A stretch of 42,259 bases of DNA from Betaproteobacteria bacterium (GTDB lineage Bacteria; Pseudomonadota; Gammaproteobacteria; Burkholderiales; SG8-41), in NCBI GenBank assembly GCA_016868035.1, contig VGID01000035.1:1-42259 (forward strand). Reading direction: 5' to 3'. Of this stretch, positions 15,916-23,577 are shown one piece after another (within the stretch, counting starts at the first letter, position 1; every line of letters begins with the position of its first letter). The translations under genes were made by a program, and so were the position numbers. The notes beneath the pieces are model-generated. The model did no database searches, was not told the DNA's origin, and saw nothing but the letters and a program-made list of their open reading frames with translations.

Positions 15916-16041
15916 GTGATCCGTGAGTCGTGAGTCGTGATTCGTAATCCGTGATTCGTGAGCCGTGATTCGTGAGCCGTAAATCGAGAAAGAGCGCGTG
16001 CGCACTCCCGACTTCCCATTTCCGATTCCCCATTTCCCGGA
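15916..16041. repeat. Period-7 element C
   Basis: GTGATCC, GTGAGTC, GTGAGTC, GTGATTC, GTAATCC, GTGATTC, GTGAGCC, GTGATTC, GTGAGCC, GTAAATC: ten consecutive heptads from 15916 to 15985. A short right part with CCATTTCCGATTCCCCATTT follows near 16015-16036. TGA codons at 15917, 15924 and 15931 lie in three different frames. Confidence 0.8.
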
Positions 16042-16965
16042 TCATCGGCGGTTGCCTTTATTCTCGCCCAGATTCTCGAGAAAGCGGAACATCTCGGTAT
16101 GGTCGGAGCCCGGGCCGAGCCGCCGCTCCATCTCGTTCCAGAGCTCCACGCAGTGCCGCGCGAGCGGCGCCGGCGCGCCGACCGCCTGGGCAAGCTCGAG
16201 CGCGGTGCGCAGATCCTTCGCCATGAGCCCGGTGCTGAAGCCGGCATTGTATGCTCCCGAGAGCATGAACGGTTTCATCTTGATCTTGGTGGTGTTGTTC
16301 ATGCCGGTGGAGGCATTGAGGATCTCCACGACCGCGTCCGGCTGGAGCCCGAAGCTGCGCCCGGCGATGACCGCCTCGCAGGCGGCGACGAGTCCCGCGG
16401 CCGAGACGTAGTTGTTGAGCGCCTTCACCGCGTGCCCGGCGCCGAGCGGGCCTGCGTGGAAAATCTGCTTGCCCATCTTCGCGAGAACCGGGCGGCACGC
16501 TTCGAGCAGCCCGCCGTCTCCGCCCGCCATGATCGCAAGCTCTGCGCTGACCGCGCGCTTGACCCCTCCCGACACCGGCGCGTCCACGAGCTGGATGCCC
16601 CGCCCCTCGAGCAGCGCCCCCAACTCGCGCGTGCCGATCGGCGAAGACGAGCTCATGTCGAGCACGATGGCGCCCGGCTCGAGACGCTCCGCGACGCACC
16701 CCTTGAACGTGTCACCCTCGCCGCACAGCACCTTGCGCACCGTCCTGCCGTCCGGCAGCATCGTGATCACAATTTCGGATCCCTCCCCAAGCTCGGTGAG
16801 GGCCGCTGCGACGCGGCACGAGTGGCGGGCGGCGAAGGCGCGCGTGCGCGCCGGATCGGCGTCGAAGACGACGAGTGGATAGCCCGCTTGCGCGAGATGG
16901 CCCGCCATCGGCGCACCCATCGCGCCGATGCCCACGAATCCAATGGCCGGTCCTGCGCTGCTCAT
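16042..16965 (-). CDS. 3-hydroxyisobutyrate/beta-hydroxyacid dehydrogenase family, possibly L-threonate dehydrogenase
   Basis: 307 residues from ATG 16965. Rossmann motif GIGAMG (12-17) with Asp36 favouring NAD, the substrate signature DAPVSGG (128-134), and the catalytic Lys181 with Asn184/185 (KALNNYVS) identify the beta-hydroxyacid dehydrogenase family. Members include 3-hydroxyisobutyrate, tartronate semialdehyde and L-threonate (LtnD) dehydrogenases. Since OtnK and OtnC homologues lie 10-13 kb away, an LtnD role would supply the first step of that route; inference only. It follows the ornithine-cyclodeaminase homologue by 13 bp and is probably co-transcribed. The last codons and TGA (CGCCGATGA) match the short repeat seen at other gene ends. 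Confidence 0.87.
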   Translation of the reverse strand: MSSAGPAIGFVGIGAMGAPMAGHLAQAGYPLVVFDADPARTRAFAARHSCRVAAALTELGEGSEIVITMLPDGRTVRKVLCGEGDTFKGCVAERLEPGAIVLDMSSSSPIGTRELGALLEGRGIQLVDAPVSGGVKRAVSAELAIMAGGDGGLLEACRPVLAKMGKQIFHAGPLGAGHAVKALNNYVSAAGLVAACEAVIAGRSFGLQPDAVVEILNASTGMNNTTKIKMKPFMLSGAYNAGFSTGLMAKDLRTALELAQAVGAPAPLARHCVELWNEMERRLGPGSDHTEMFRFLENLGENKGNRR

Positions 16966-16978
16966 CTGCTGCCCCGGT

Positions 16979-17938
16979 TCAATCCCCGATGGAGAGGTCG
17001 CGCCCGACGCCGCGCTCGCGCGCGAGCGCGAGCACCCTCGCTGCAGTATAGAGGTCCAGTATTCCCATGCCGTGCGATTCGAAGAGCGTGATTTGCGCGT
17101 TCCCGGTGCGGCCGGCGGCGCGCCCTGCGAGCACCTCGCCGATCTCCGTGAGCGTGTCCCACTGGACGCGACCCTTCTCGACGGCGGGCAGCAGGTCGCC
17201 ACACTCCTTGCGCGCGGTGCCGCGCGCGTCCACCGTGACCACGTCGCACTTTCCGACCGCTTCCTCGTCGAGCTCGCGCCGCGCGAGCGCGTTGGAGCCC
17301 GCCGCGTTCACGTGCTGGCCGGGCTCGAGCCACGCACCGGAGAGCACCGGCGTTGCCGACCGGGTGATTACGTTGACCACGTGCGCTCCGCGCACGGCGG
17401 CCTCCGCGGAGTCGGCGGGAGCGACCTCGATCCCGAGCTTCCCCGACATCGTCTTGCAGAAGGCATGGAGCCGCTCCCGGTTGCGCGCGTAGACGCGCGC
17501 GGCGCGGATCGGTCTCACTTTGCACACCGCCTCGAGCTGGCCGATGGCCTGGTAGCCCGCGCCGATCTGTCCGACGGTGCTTGCCGCGCTTGCCGCGAGC
17601 GCGCGGGTGGCGACACCGCTCGCGGCGCCCGTGCGCACCATGCTCATCCAGACGGCCTCGACGATCCCCTCGAGCTTCGCGGTCCCGGTGTTGATGACGT
17701 GCACGTAGAAGCTCTTGCCCCCAGGGCGCGTGTAGTAGTACTTGAACCCGATCAGCCCGAGCTCCGGGGCCGCGGCCTGCAGCACGTGCTGGGTGCCCGT
17801 GGCGAGGTGGATGCGCGCGCGCGGAACGTCGATGGCGCGGCCGAGGGCGCGATCGGTCAGCGCCCGCTCGACGAGCTCGAGCGCGAGCGGCATCGTGAGT
17901 AGCTGCTGCACATCGCTCTCGGTCAGATACCGGACCAT
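16979..17938 (-). CDS. Ornithine cyclodeaminase/mu-crystallin family protein
   Basis: 319 residues. Characteristic features are Lys66 in GFKYYY, RTGAASG (102-108) and the dinucleotide-binding GQIGAGYQA (123-131), followed by VYARNRER, the second Rossmann strand region. Family members are ornithine cyclodeaminase, alanine dehydrogenase (archaeal), ketimine reductase and tauropine-type enzymes, so the substrate cannot be assigned from family alone. It is the upstream partner of the beta-hydroxyacid dehydrogenase (13-bp gap). No Shine-Dalgarno-like sequence is visible in front of ATG 17938; upstream lies a period-7 element. Confidence 0.87.
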   Translation of the reverse strand: MVRYLTESDVQQLLTMPLALELVERALTDRALGRAIDVPRARIHLATGTQHVLQAAAPELGLIGFKYYYTRPGGKSFYVHVINTGTAKLEGIVEAVWMSMVRTGAASGVATRALAASAASTVGQIGAGYQAIGQLEAVCKVRPIRAARVYARNRERLHAFCKTMSGKLGIEVAPADSAEAAVRGAHVVNVITRSATPVLSGAWLEPGQHVNAAGSNALARRELDEEAVGKCDVVTVDARGTARKECGDLLPAVEKGRVQWDTLTEIGEVLAGRAAGRTGNAQITLFESHGMGILDLYTAARVLALARERGVGRDLSIGD

Positions 17939-17950
17939 TCGCTAGGAGGC

Positions 17951-18053
17951 GTGACTCGTGAATCGTGACTCGTGACTGGTGGTGCGTGACCGATCAAGCG
18001 GGAAGCATGACTGGTTCGTAGGTCGAATCACGACTCACGAATCACGACTCACG
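17951..18053. repeat. Period-7 element D, strong hairpin
   Basis: Left arm GTGACTC GTGAATC GTGACTC GTGACTG (17951 onward), right arm ATCACGACTCACGAATCACG and ACTCACG ending 18053. The arms are almost exact reverse complements over about 28 bp with a loop of about 45 bp. The stop codon of the ThDP-enzyme gene (18049-18051, minus strand) is inside the right arm. Confidence 0.85.
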
Positions 18054-20151
18054 CTTTCTTGGCTTTCAGCGCTGCGGCACGGATGGCGGTGAGCGTCGTG
18101 CGCGTGGTGATCGCATCCGGATCCACGCGCAACTCGAGCAGCGAGGCGGTTTTCGCGTTCCACGCGCGCTCGAAGGCGGGCTCGAAGTCGGCGGTGGCCT
18201 CCACGGTCCCCCCGTGCAGGCCGTAGGCGCGCGCGAGCGCCGCGAAATCGGGGTTCTTGAGCTCGGTGCCGCTCACGCGCGCCGGGTAGTCGCGCTCCTG
18301 GTGCATGCGGATCGTTCCATACATGTTGTTGTTGACCACCATGAACACGATCTTCAAGCCGTACTGCGCGGCGGTGGCGAGCTCCTGGCCGGTCATCAGG
18401 AAATCGCCGTCCCCGCAAACGCACACGACCGGCCGTTCGGGGTGCACGAGCTTCGCGGCGACGGCAGCGGGCACGCCGTATCCCATGGCGCCGCTCGTGG
18501 GCGCGACCTCGGTGCGCAAGCCGCTGTACTGGTAGTAGCGGTGGATCCAGCCCGAAAAGTTGCCCGCGCCGTTGGCGACGATCGTCTCCGGCGGAAGCCT
18601 CCCGCGCAGGAACACCATGACCTCGCCGAAGTCGAGCGCGCCCGGCATTTCTCCCGGCCTCAGCCACTCCTCGTAGTCGGCGCGCGCCGCCCGGGTCCAG
18701 TCCTTCCAGGCGCGGGCGCTCTCCGGGGCGAGCCGGCGCGCCGCCTCGGCGAACTCCGGCATCCCGGATAGGACCGGCAGATCGGCCTGGTAGACGTGCC
18801 CCAGCACCTCGGCGCCGGGATACACGTGCACGAACTTCTGCTTCGGCCGCGGCACGTCGATCAGCGTGTATCCGCCCGTAGTCATCTCTCCCAGGCGCGT
18901 ACCGAGCGCGAGCAGGAGATCGCAGTTCTTGATGCGGTCGGCGAGTGCGGGGTTGATGCCGATACCGACATCGCCGACGAAGTTCGGCAGGCGGTTGTCG
19001 TACAGATCCTGGCGGCGGAACGCGGTCCCGACCGGCAAATCCCACGCTTCGGCGAAGGCGCGGAAGTCCGCGCAAGCCCGCGCGGTCCAGCCGCTTCCGC
19101 CGAGGATCACGAAGGGGCGCTTCGCCTGCGCGAGCATCCCGCGCAGGCGGCTCATGTCGGATTCTCCGGGATGAGCCGCGACGCGCTGGTAGCGCCCGGT
19201 GTCCGCCACCGCGGCGGTCTCGGTCAGCATGTCCTCGGGCATTGCCAGCACCACGGGGCCGGGACGCCCGGAAACGGCGGTCTGGAACGCGCGGCTGACG
19301 TACTCGGGCACGCGGTCGGCGCGGTCGATCTGCGCGACCCATTTCGCCATCTGGCCGTACATGCGCCGGTAGTCGATTTCCTGGAAGGCCTCGCGCTCGA
19401 CGAAGTCGTTGCCGACCTGGCCGATGAACAGGATCAGCGGCGTGGAATCCTGGAACGCGGTGTGGATTCCGACCGAGGCATTGGTCGCACCCGGACCCCG
19501 CGTCACGAAGCAGATGCCGGGCCGGCCGGTCAACTTGCCGTAGGCGTCCGCCATGTTGGCGGCGCCGCCTTCCTGGCGGCAGATGATGTAGCGGATCTGG
19601 TCGCGCGCGTCGTAGAGCGCATCGAGCACCGCGAGATAGCTCTCGCCCGGAACGCCGAACACGAGGTCCACGCCGTGGACCTTGAGTGCGTCGACGAGGA
19701 GCTGCCCGCCGGAGCGCGGAGCAGGGGCCCCTTGGGGATGCGACCGCGGAGGCGGGGTGGCAGCCGACGCGGCATCGTTGCTCTCGCTCAAATCGTTCGG
19801 AGGCTGCCCGCCGGAGCGCGGAGCAGGGGCCCCTTGGGGATGCGATCGCGGAGGCGGGGTGGCAGCCGACGCGGGATCGTTGCTCTCGCTCAAATCGTTC
19901 GGAGGCTGCCCGCCGGAGCGCGGAGCAGGGGCCTTTTGGGGATGCGATCGCGGAGGCGGGGTGACAGCCAACGCGGCATCGTTGCTCTCGCTCAAATCGT
20001 TCGGAGGCTGCCCGCCGGAGCGCGGAGCAGGGGCCCCTTGGGGATGCGACCGCGGAGGCGGGGTGGCAGCCGACGCGGCATCGTTGCTCTCGCTCAAATC
20101 GTTCGGAGGCTGCCCGCCGGAGCGCGCGAGGGTTTTCTCGGAAGGCTTCAT
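18049..20151 (-). CDS. ThDP-dependent acetolactate-synthase-like enzyme with an inserted N-terminal tandem repeat
   Basis: 700 residues from ATG 20151. Residues 12-147 are four 34-residue repeats; removing them leaves 564 residues, the normal size of the acetolactate synthase/benzoylformate decarboxylase family. The core begins GGQLLVDALKVHGVDLVFGV at 148; the catalytic Glu194 sits in RQEGGAANMA; a GPGATNA loop follows, and the C-terminal ThDP/Mg2+ site is GDGDFLMTG with NNNMYG. Related enzymes are acetolactate synthase, glyoxylate carboligase and sulfoacetaldehyde acetyltransferase; no regulatory subunit gene is adjacent, so a catabolic role is likelier. No good ribosome-binding site precedes ATG 20151; a longer frame reaches 20232. 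The stop lies in heptad element D. Confidence 0.85.
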   Translation of the reverse strand: MKPSEKTLARSGGQPPNDLSESNDAASAATPPPRSHPQGAPAPRSGGQPPNDLSESNDAALAVTPPPRSHPQKAPAPRSGGQPPNDLSESNDPASAATPPPRSHPQGAPAPRSGGQPPNDLSESNDAASAATPPPRSHPQGAPAPRSGGQLLVDALKVHGVDLVFGVPGESYLAVLDALYDARDQIRYIICRQEGGAANMADAYGKLTGRPGICFVTRGPGATNASVGIHTAFQDSTPLILFIGQVGNDFVEREAFQEIDYRRMYGQMAKWVAQIDRADRVPEYVSRAFQTAVSGRPGPVVLAMPEDMLTETAAVADTGRYQRVAAHPGESDMSRLRGMLAQAKRPFVILGGSGWTARACADFRAFAEAWDLPVGTAFRRQDLYDNRLPNFVGDVGIGINPALADRIKNCDLLLALGTRLGEMTTGGYTLIDVPRPKQKFVHVYPGAEVLGHVYQADLPVLSGMPEFAEAARRLAPESARAWKDWTRAARADYEEWLRPGEMPGALDFGEVMVFLRGRLPPETIVANGAGNFSGWIHRYYQYSGLRTEVAPTSGAMGYGVPAAVAAKLVHPERPVVCVCGDGDFLMTGQELATAAQYGLKIVFMVVNNNMYGTIRMHQERDYPARVSGTELKNPDFAALARAYGLHGGTVEATADFEPAFERAWNAKTASLLELRVDPDAITTRTTLTAIRAAALKAKKA
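19702..20126 (-). repeat. Four tandem 102-bp units inside the ThDP-enzyme gene
   Basis: Units start at 19702, 19804, 19906 and 20008 (plus-strand reading CTGCCCGCCGGAGCG), and a fifth partial copy starts at 20110, so the period is exactly 102 bp or 34 codons. In protein each unit reads GGQPPNDLSESND...TPPPRSHPQ-APAPRS, rich in Pro, Ser and Ala, and probably disordered. Copies differ at only a few positions (for example GGGGCCCCTTGG versus GGGGCCTTTTGG). The junction residues RSGGQ recur at both ends, as expected for amplification of an inserted unit. Confidence 0.95.
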
Positions 20152-20250
20152 GGGTGAGAGAGGGACAAACCCGCGCCAGGCGCGGCGAGACCCGAATTTA
20201 CCACGAACGCGCGCGCCTGATCTCCCGCACACGCGCGGCGGGCGAGCGTG

Positions 20251-21531
20251 TCAGCGCAACGCCTGTTGAATCCAGTTTGCCCACTGGAGCACCTTCGCGT
20301 CGGTGCCCGCAGGACCTACCACCTGTACCCCGAGGGGCAGGCCTCCGGGGCCCGCGCCGGTGGGCACGTGTACGCACGGCACGTGGAGCAGCGTCCAGTT
20401 GCGGTTGAACAAAGAGCTGCCGGTGCTTTCGAGGCCCGCAGGCGCCTCGCCGGGCGCGCTCAGCGTGAGCAATACATCGGCTTGCGAAAAGACGTCGCGC
20501 AGGCGCGCGCGACATTCTGCGGCATGGCGCATCGCCGCCTCGTAGCGCTCGCGCGGCGTCTTCATCCCGTCCTCGATCCTCGCGCGCAGGCTCGCGCTGA
20601 GCAGCGACCGATGGTGCACGTACTCGTGCGCTAACGCCCGGGCCTCCTCGTAGCACATGATCGTGTTCTGCTCGTCGTAGAGCTGCGCGAAGTCGGCCGG
20701 AAACTCGAGATCGCGCACTGTGGCACCCGCCTGTGCGAGCGCACGCGCGGCCGATTCGAGCGCCGACTGCGCCGCCGACTCGGCCTCGCCCCACTTCGCG
20801 GTGCGATGAAGGCAGATGTGCGGCCCGGCGGCCGGCTTGCGCGCAAAATCCGGTATTTCGGAGCCGGATACCGCGTGCGCGAGGAGGGCCACATCCTCGA
20901 CTGCGCGCCCATATAGCCCGATCGTGTCCAGGGATTCCGCGACGAACTTCAGCCCCGCGCGGTTGATGAGGTTGAAGGTCGGCTTGTAGCCCACCACGCC
21001 GCAATAGGCAGCCGGGCGGATCGTGGAGCCGCCGGTCTGGGTGCCGAAGGCGAGCGGCACCATGTTGTCGGCGACCGCCGCGGCCGAGCCGCTCGACGAG
21101 CCGCCAGGGGTGTGGGCGAGGTTGCGCGGGTTGCGCGTGGGCGCGGGGTGGTTGTTGGCGAACTCGGTGGTTGCGCACTTTCCGAGCACGATCCCTCCGG
21201 AGGCGCGCACGAGCGCAGCGCAGGCGGCGTCCCAGCGCGGGCGATGGCCGCGGTAGATCGGGGAGCCGTACTCGGTGGGCAGGTCGCAGGTGTCGAGCAC
21301 GTCCTTGAAGCCGACAGGCACGCCGTGCAGCGGGCCGCGTGGATCTCGCGCGCTGTCGAGCTCGCGCGCGTGGCGCAGCGCGAGATCCGGGTCGAAGAAC
21401 GCCCACGCACGGACGTCCGCATCGCGAACTCTGATCCGCTCGACGCACGCCGCGACCAGAGTTTCCGAGGTCAGCTTGCGCGACGCGATGCGCCGCGCGG
21501 CCTCGGCCGCGCCCAGTTCGTTGGGATTCAT
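20251..21531 (-). CDS. Amidase signature family hydrolase
   Basis: 426 residues from ATG 21531. The Ser-cisSer-Lys triad is placed as in other amidases: Lys76 (VGFKDVLDT), Ser145 in the PGGSSSGSAAAV motif and Ser169 (GTQTGGSTIRPA), with spacings of 69 and 24 residues as in malonamidase. The family hydrolyses carboxamides and also includes GatA, but the length and C-terminal part do not suggest a GatCAB subunit, and no gatB or gatC is adjacent. It is upstream of the ThDP-enzyme gene on the same strand with a 99-bp gap. Substrate unknown. Confidence 0.9.
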   Translation of the reverse strand: MNPNELGAAEAARRIASRKLTSETLVAACVERIRVRDADVRAWAFFDPDLALRHARELDSARDPRGPLHGVPVGFKDVLDTCDLPTEYGSPIYRGHRPRWDAACAALVRASGGIVLGKCATTEFANNHPAPTRNPRNLAHTPGGSSSGSAAAVADNMVPLAFGTQTGGSTIRPAAYCGVVGYKPTFNLINRAGLKFVAESLDTIGLYGRAVEDVALLAHAVSGSEIPDFARKPAAGPHICLHRTAKWGEAESAAQSALESAARALAQAGATVRDLEFPADFAQLYDEQNTIMCYEEARALAHEYVHHRSLLSASLRARIEDGMKTPRERYEAAMRHAAECRARLRDVFSQADVLLTLSAPGEAPAGLESTGSSLFNRNWTLLHVPCVHVPTGAGPGGLPLGVQVVGPAGTDAKVLQWANWIQQALR

Positions 21532-21683
21532 GACGGAGAGTCGTGTCCTTCGATATCCTGCCTCCGAATGATAGCATCCCGCTTCGTAGCGACCGGCGCG
21601 CCGCGTGCACGATTCCACCGCGTCCTATATCGCTTCGCTGCTCGACGTGACGCCCAGGACGCCGATCGATCCAAGATGGAGGC

Positions 21684-21873
21684 GTAAGCGGAGGGCAGTG
21701 AGCAGTCAGCGGGGAACTTCAAGAACAGCGGTGAGCCGTGAGCAGTAAGCGGTGAGCGGGAAACTCCACAGAGAAGCCGGGTCCAATTCTACCGCTTACC
21801 GCTTACCGCTTACCGCTTACCGCTTACCGCTTACCGCTTACCGCTTACCGCTTACCGCTTATCACTTACCGCT
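21684..21873. repeat. Period-7 element E with a TACCGCT array
   Basis: Left arm GGTGAGC CGTGAGC AGTAAGC GGTGAGC (21730-21757), preceded by a looser copy from 21684. Right arm: ten perfect TACCGCT units (21790-21859), one variant TATCACT, then one more perfect unit (21867-21873). The right arm is the reverse complement of the AGTAAGC/GGTGAGC theme. Not CRISPR: units are contiguous, without spacers. The rest of the gap from 21532 to 21683 shows no gene. Confidence 0.9.
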
Positions 21874-21886
21874 TGTCGTCTTGTAC

Positions 21887-21911
21887 AAAAAAACCCCGGC
21901 ATACGCCGGGG
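21887..21911 (-). terminator. Rho-independent terminator of the glycine-zipper lipoprotein gene
   Basis: Perfect 7-bp stem CCCCGGC/GCCGGGG (21894-21900 with 21905-21911), loop of four bases, followed on the minus strand by seven T. It lies about 150 bp after the stop of the gene at 22065; 21912-22064 holds no further feature. Confidence 0.75.
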
Positions 21912-22064
21912 CAAACAGGGGAGGGTTGGATCCTGCGGCGGCCGAGCCGGGGACGCGGCCTCCGGGCTTCGATCTGCAGGATTCCGTATTGGTGGCGTCG
22001 GTCGCCTGCGCGCCTCTGCGGTCGCACCCGCCAATGCCGGGCACCTGCTCCGCGCTCTGGCGCG

Positions 22065-22283
22065 TTACTTGATCCTCTTGCCGATCTCGTAGCCGATCGC
22101 GGCGCCTGCGCCCGCGCCTACGACGGTACCGGTGGTGCTGCCGCCCGTGATCGCGGAGCCGACCACGCCGCCCACGACCGCGCCGGTGACCGTACCGATC
22201 TGCGTGTTAGTCGGATTGGATGCGCATCCGCTCAACGCGACGCCCATCGCGATCACGATCGTGGTGGCCGATAGCTTGCTCAT
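22065..22283 (-). CDS. Glycine-zipper (OsmB-like) lipoprotein
   Basis: 72 residues. Lipobox LSGC puts the lipidated Cys at position 20. The mature part is two glycine-zipper helices (GTVTGAVVGGVVGSAITGG and TVVGAGAGAAIGYEIG), the '2TM' arrangement of small outer-membrane lipoproteins such as OsmB, which are often stress-induced. AAAGGAG is well placed before ATG 22283. It is a single-gene transcript with its own terminator at 21887. A short palindrome at 22306 might be an operator. The family is clear; physiological role is not. Confidence 0.88.
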   Translation of the reverse strand: MSKLSATTIVIAMGVALSGCASNPTNTQIGTVTGAVVGGVVGSAITGGSTTGTVVGAGAGAAIGYEIGKRIK

Positions 22284-22305
22284 GCCTCGCTCCTTTATGG
22301 TTGAC

Positions 22306-22321
22306 GTTGTTCTGGAACAAC
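22306..22321. promoter_or_regulatory. Short palindrome upstream of the lipoprotein gene
   Basis: GTTGTTC-TG-GAACAAC, seven-base perfect arms, 23 bp upstream of the start codon of the gene at 22283 and just outside its ribosome-binding site. It could be an operator or simply a 5'-UTR hairpin. Confidence 0.3.
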
Positions 22322-22346
22322 GCGTTGCACATCGCGTGCCAGAATC

Positions 22347-22379
22347 AAAAACCCAGCCTCTTCAATCGGTTAGCTGGGT
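22347..22379 (-). terminator. Possible Rho-independent terminator, minus strand
   Basis: ACCCAGC (22351-22357) pairs with GCTGGGT (22373-22379), loop of 15 bases, followed on the minus strand by five T. It is about 175 bp after the stop of the lipoprotein peptidase gene (22556). The remaining gap 22380-22555 shows no convincing gene. Confidence 0.45.
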
Positions 22380-22555
22380 ACAATGGGTTCGCGGAGGCGT
22401 TGTCCTGTCGCCGTGCAACGACGGCGCGGCGGATACGGCGCGCCATGTACCTGAGAAACAGCCGGATTTTCTGTCGCCGTCGCCCGACAACGAAGAATGA
22501 TCGCGGCAGGAGGAAGCCGCAGAGGCCGCGGTACCTTCCGCGGGCAACGGCTGCG

Positions 22556-23383
22556 CTACGGTGCGCCAGCGGGCGCGGCGCAAGCGCCCTGACGGCAACG
22601 CAGCCGGCCGAAGAACTCCAGCGCCAATTGCAGCGCGCTCGCACCGAAGACCGTGGCGAACGCGCGATCGAAGGGTTCCCGATCCTGCAGGACGAGCAGC
22701 AGCTTGCGGAATTCATCCTCGCCGAGCGACCTCAGGTGCGCGAGAAACATCATGCTCTGGCGGTAGAACATCGTGATGCGCAGGCGCGAGTCGTCCGCGC
22801 CGCGCCGCATGCTCTCGTCGTGCGCAGCCTCGGGAAGAAAATGCTCGCCGGCGCCGACCGCATGCAGCGCCTCGTCCTCGCTCACGAGATCCGCGCCGCC
22901 GCCGGAGGCGACGAGCGACGCGAGCCCCTCGTGGAACCACACCGGGATCCGCATCGTGTAATGGCCGAGCTGCTGCCCGAGGTGCAGATGCGAGAGCTCG
23001 TGGACCAGGATCGGGTAGAGCCGCTGCGGCTCGCGGTCGAAGAGCCGCGGCGCGAGCACCAGCCGGTTGTCGTAGACCACCGCCGCAGTCAAGCGCGCCG
23101 CACCGGGCACGTGGCGCGCGAAGCACTCGTCGCTGCCGCATACGTGGACCGTCACGGGCGCCGGGAACGCGCGATAGTGTCCGGCTTCGACTTGCGCGAT
23201 GGCGGCGGGAAGCAGCGCCGCGACGCGGCCCGCGAATTCCTCGGCCCCGGGCTCGTGGCGCACGCGCGGATCTCCGGCATGGGCGACGAACTGCGCGAGA
23301 TCCAGCGGCGCCTCCCGGTGCGGCGCGAGCTGCGCGCAGCTCGCGAGCAGCATGGCAGCGAGGACGGCGGCTGCGGCTCTCAT
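22556..23383 (-). CDS. Lipoprotein with gluzincin-type metallopeptidase motif
   Basis: 275 residues. The signal peptide ends with lipobox LASC (Cys16). The zinc site is HELSH (His128, Glu129, His132) within LVHELSHLHLG, and 20 residues on comes WFHEGLA with Glu152 as the third ligand, the layout of the 'peptidase MA' gluzincins. The protein would be anchored in a membrane facing the periplasm. The N-terminal third (DPRVRHEPGAEEFA...) is a probable helical or strand-rich recognition part. It is monocistronic. Activity and substrate are not known; conserved zinc ligands suggest it is active. Confidence 0.75.
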   Translation of the reverse strand: MRAAAAVLAAMLLASCAQLAPHREAPLDLAQFVAHAGDPRVRHEPGAEEFAGRVAALLPAAIAQVEAGHYRAFPAPVTVHVCGSDECFARHVPGAARLTAAVVYDNRLVLAPRLFDREPQRLYPILVHELSHLHLGQQLGHYTMRIPVWFHEGLASLVASGGGADLVSEDEALHAVGAGEHFLPEAAHDESMRRGADDSRLRITMFYRQSMMFLAHLRSLGEDEFRKLLLVLQDREPFDRAFATVFGASALQLALEFFGRLRCRQGACAAPAGAP

Positions 23384-23427
23384 GTGCAGTATTGTAATTC
23401 TCGTGAGCGCATATCAAAATCAAGAGC

Positions 23428-23577
23428 ATTTAGCCGCCGATGGACGCCGATGGACGCCGGCGAAAACCTTAACCAGCCACAGAGGTCACGAAGAGCACAG
23501 AGAGTGCAACGAAATGTTGTCCATGTCCTGTTTTTCTCTGTGAACCCTGTGTTCTCTGTGGCTGATGCTTTTTTGTC
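23428..23577. repeat. Mixed short-repeat gap with CACAGAG arms
   Basis: CCGCCGATGGACGCCGATGG (period 10, related to 4449 and 6278) is followed by CCACAGAGGTCACGAAGAGC and ACAGAG at 23475-23500, and, after about 50 bp, the reverse complement theme TTCTCTGTG and TTCTCTGTGGCTGATGC (23532-23568), so the two halves form an imperfect inverted repeat. The CoA-transferase ATG follows 10 bp later. Confidence 0.6.

Noticed and set aside
19682-20269. Plus-strand open frame over the 102-bp repeats, seemingly a Cys/Gly-rich repeat protein
   Set aside because: It exists only because the repeat period is a multiple of three; the minus-strand frame continues into a real enzyme.
21790-21873. CRISPR array
   Set aside because: Units are 7 bp and contiguous, with no spacers and no cas genes; same for 28164-28282.
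22351-22405. tRNA-like sequence (GGTTAGCTGGGTACAATGGG)
   Set aside because: No cloverleaf, acceptor stem or CCA; better explained as the arms of a terminator.
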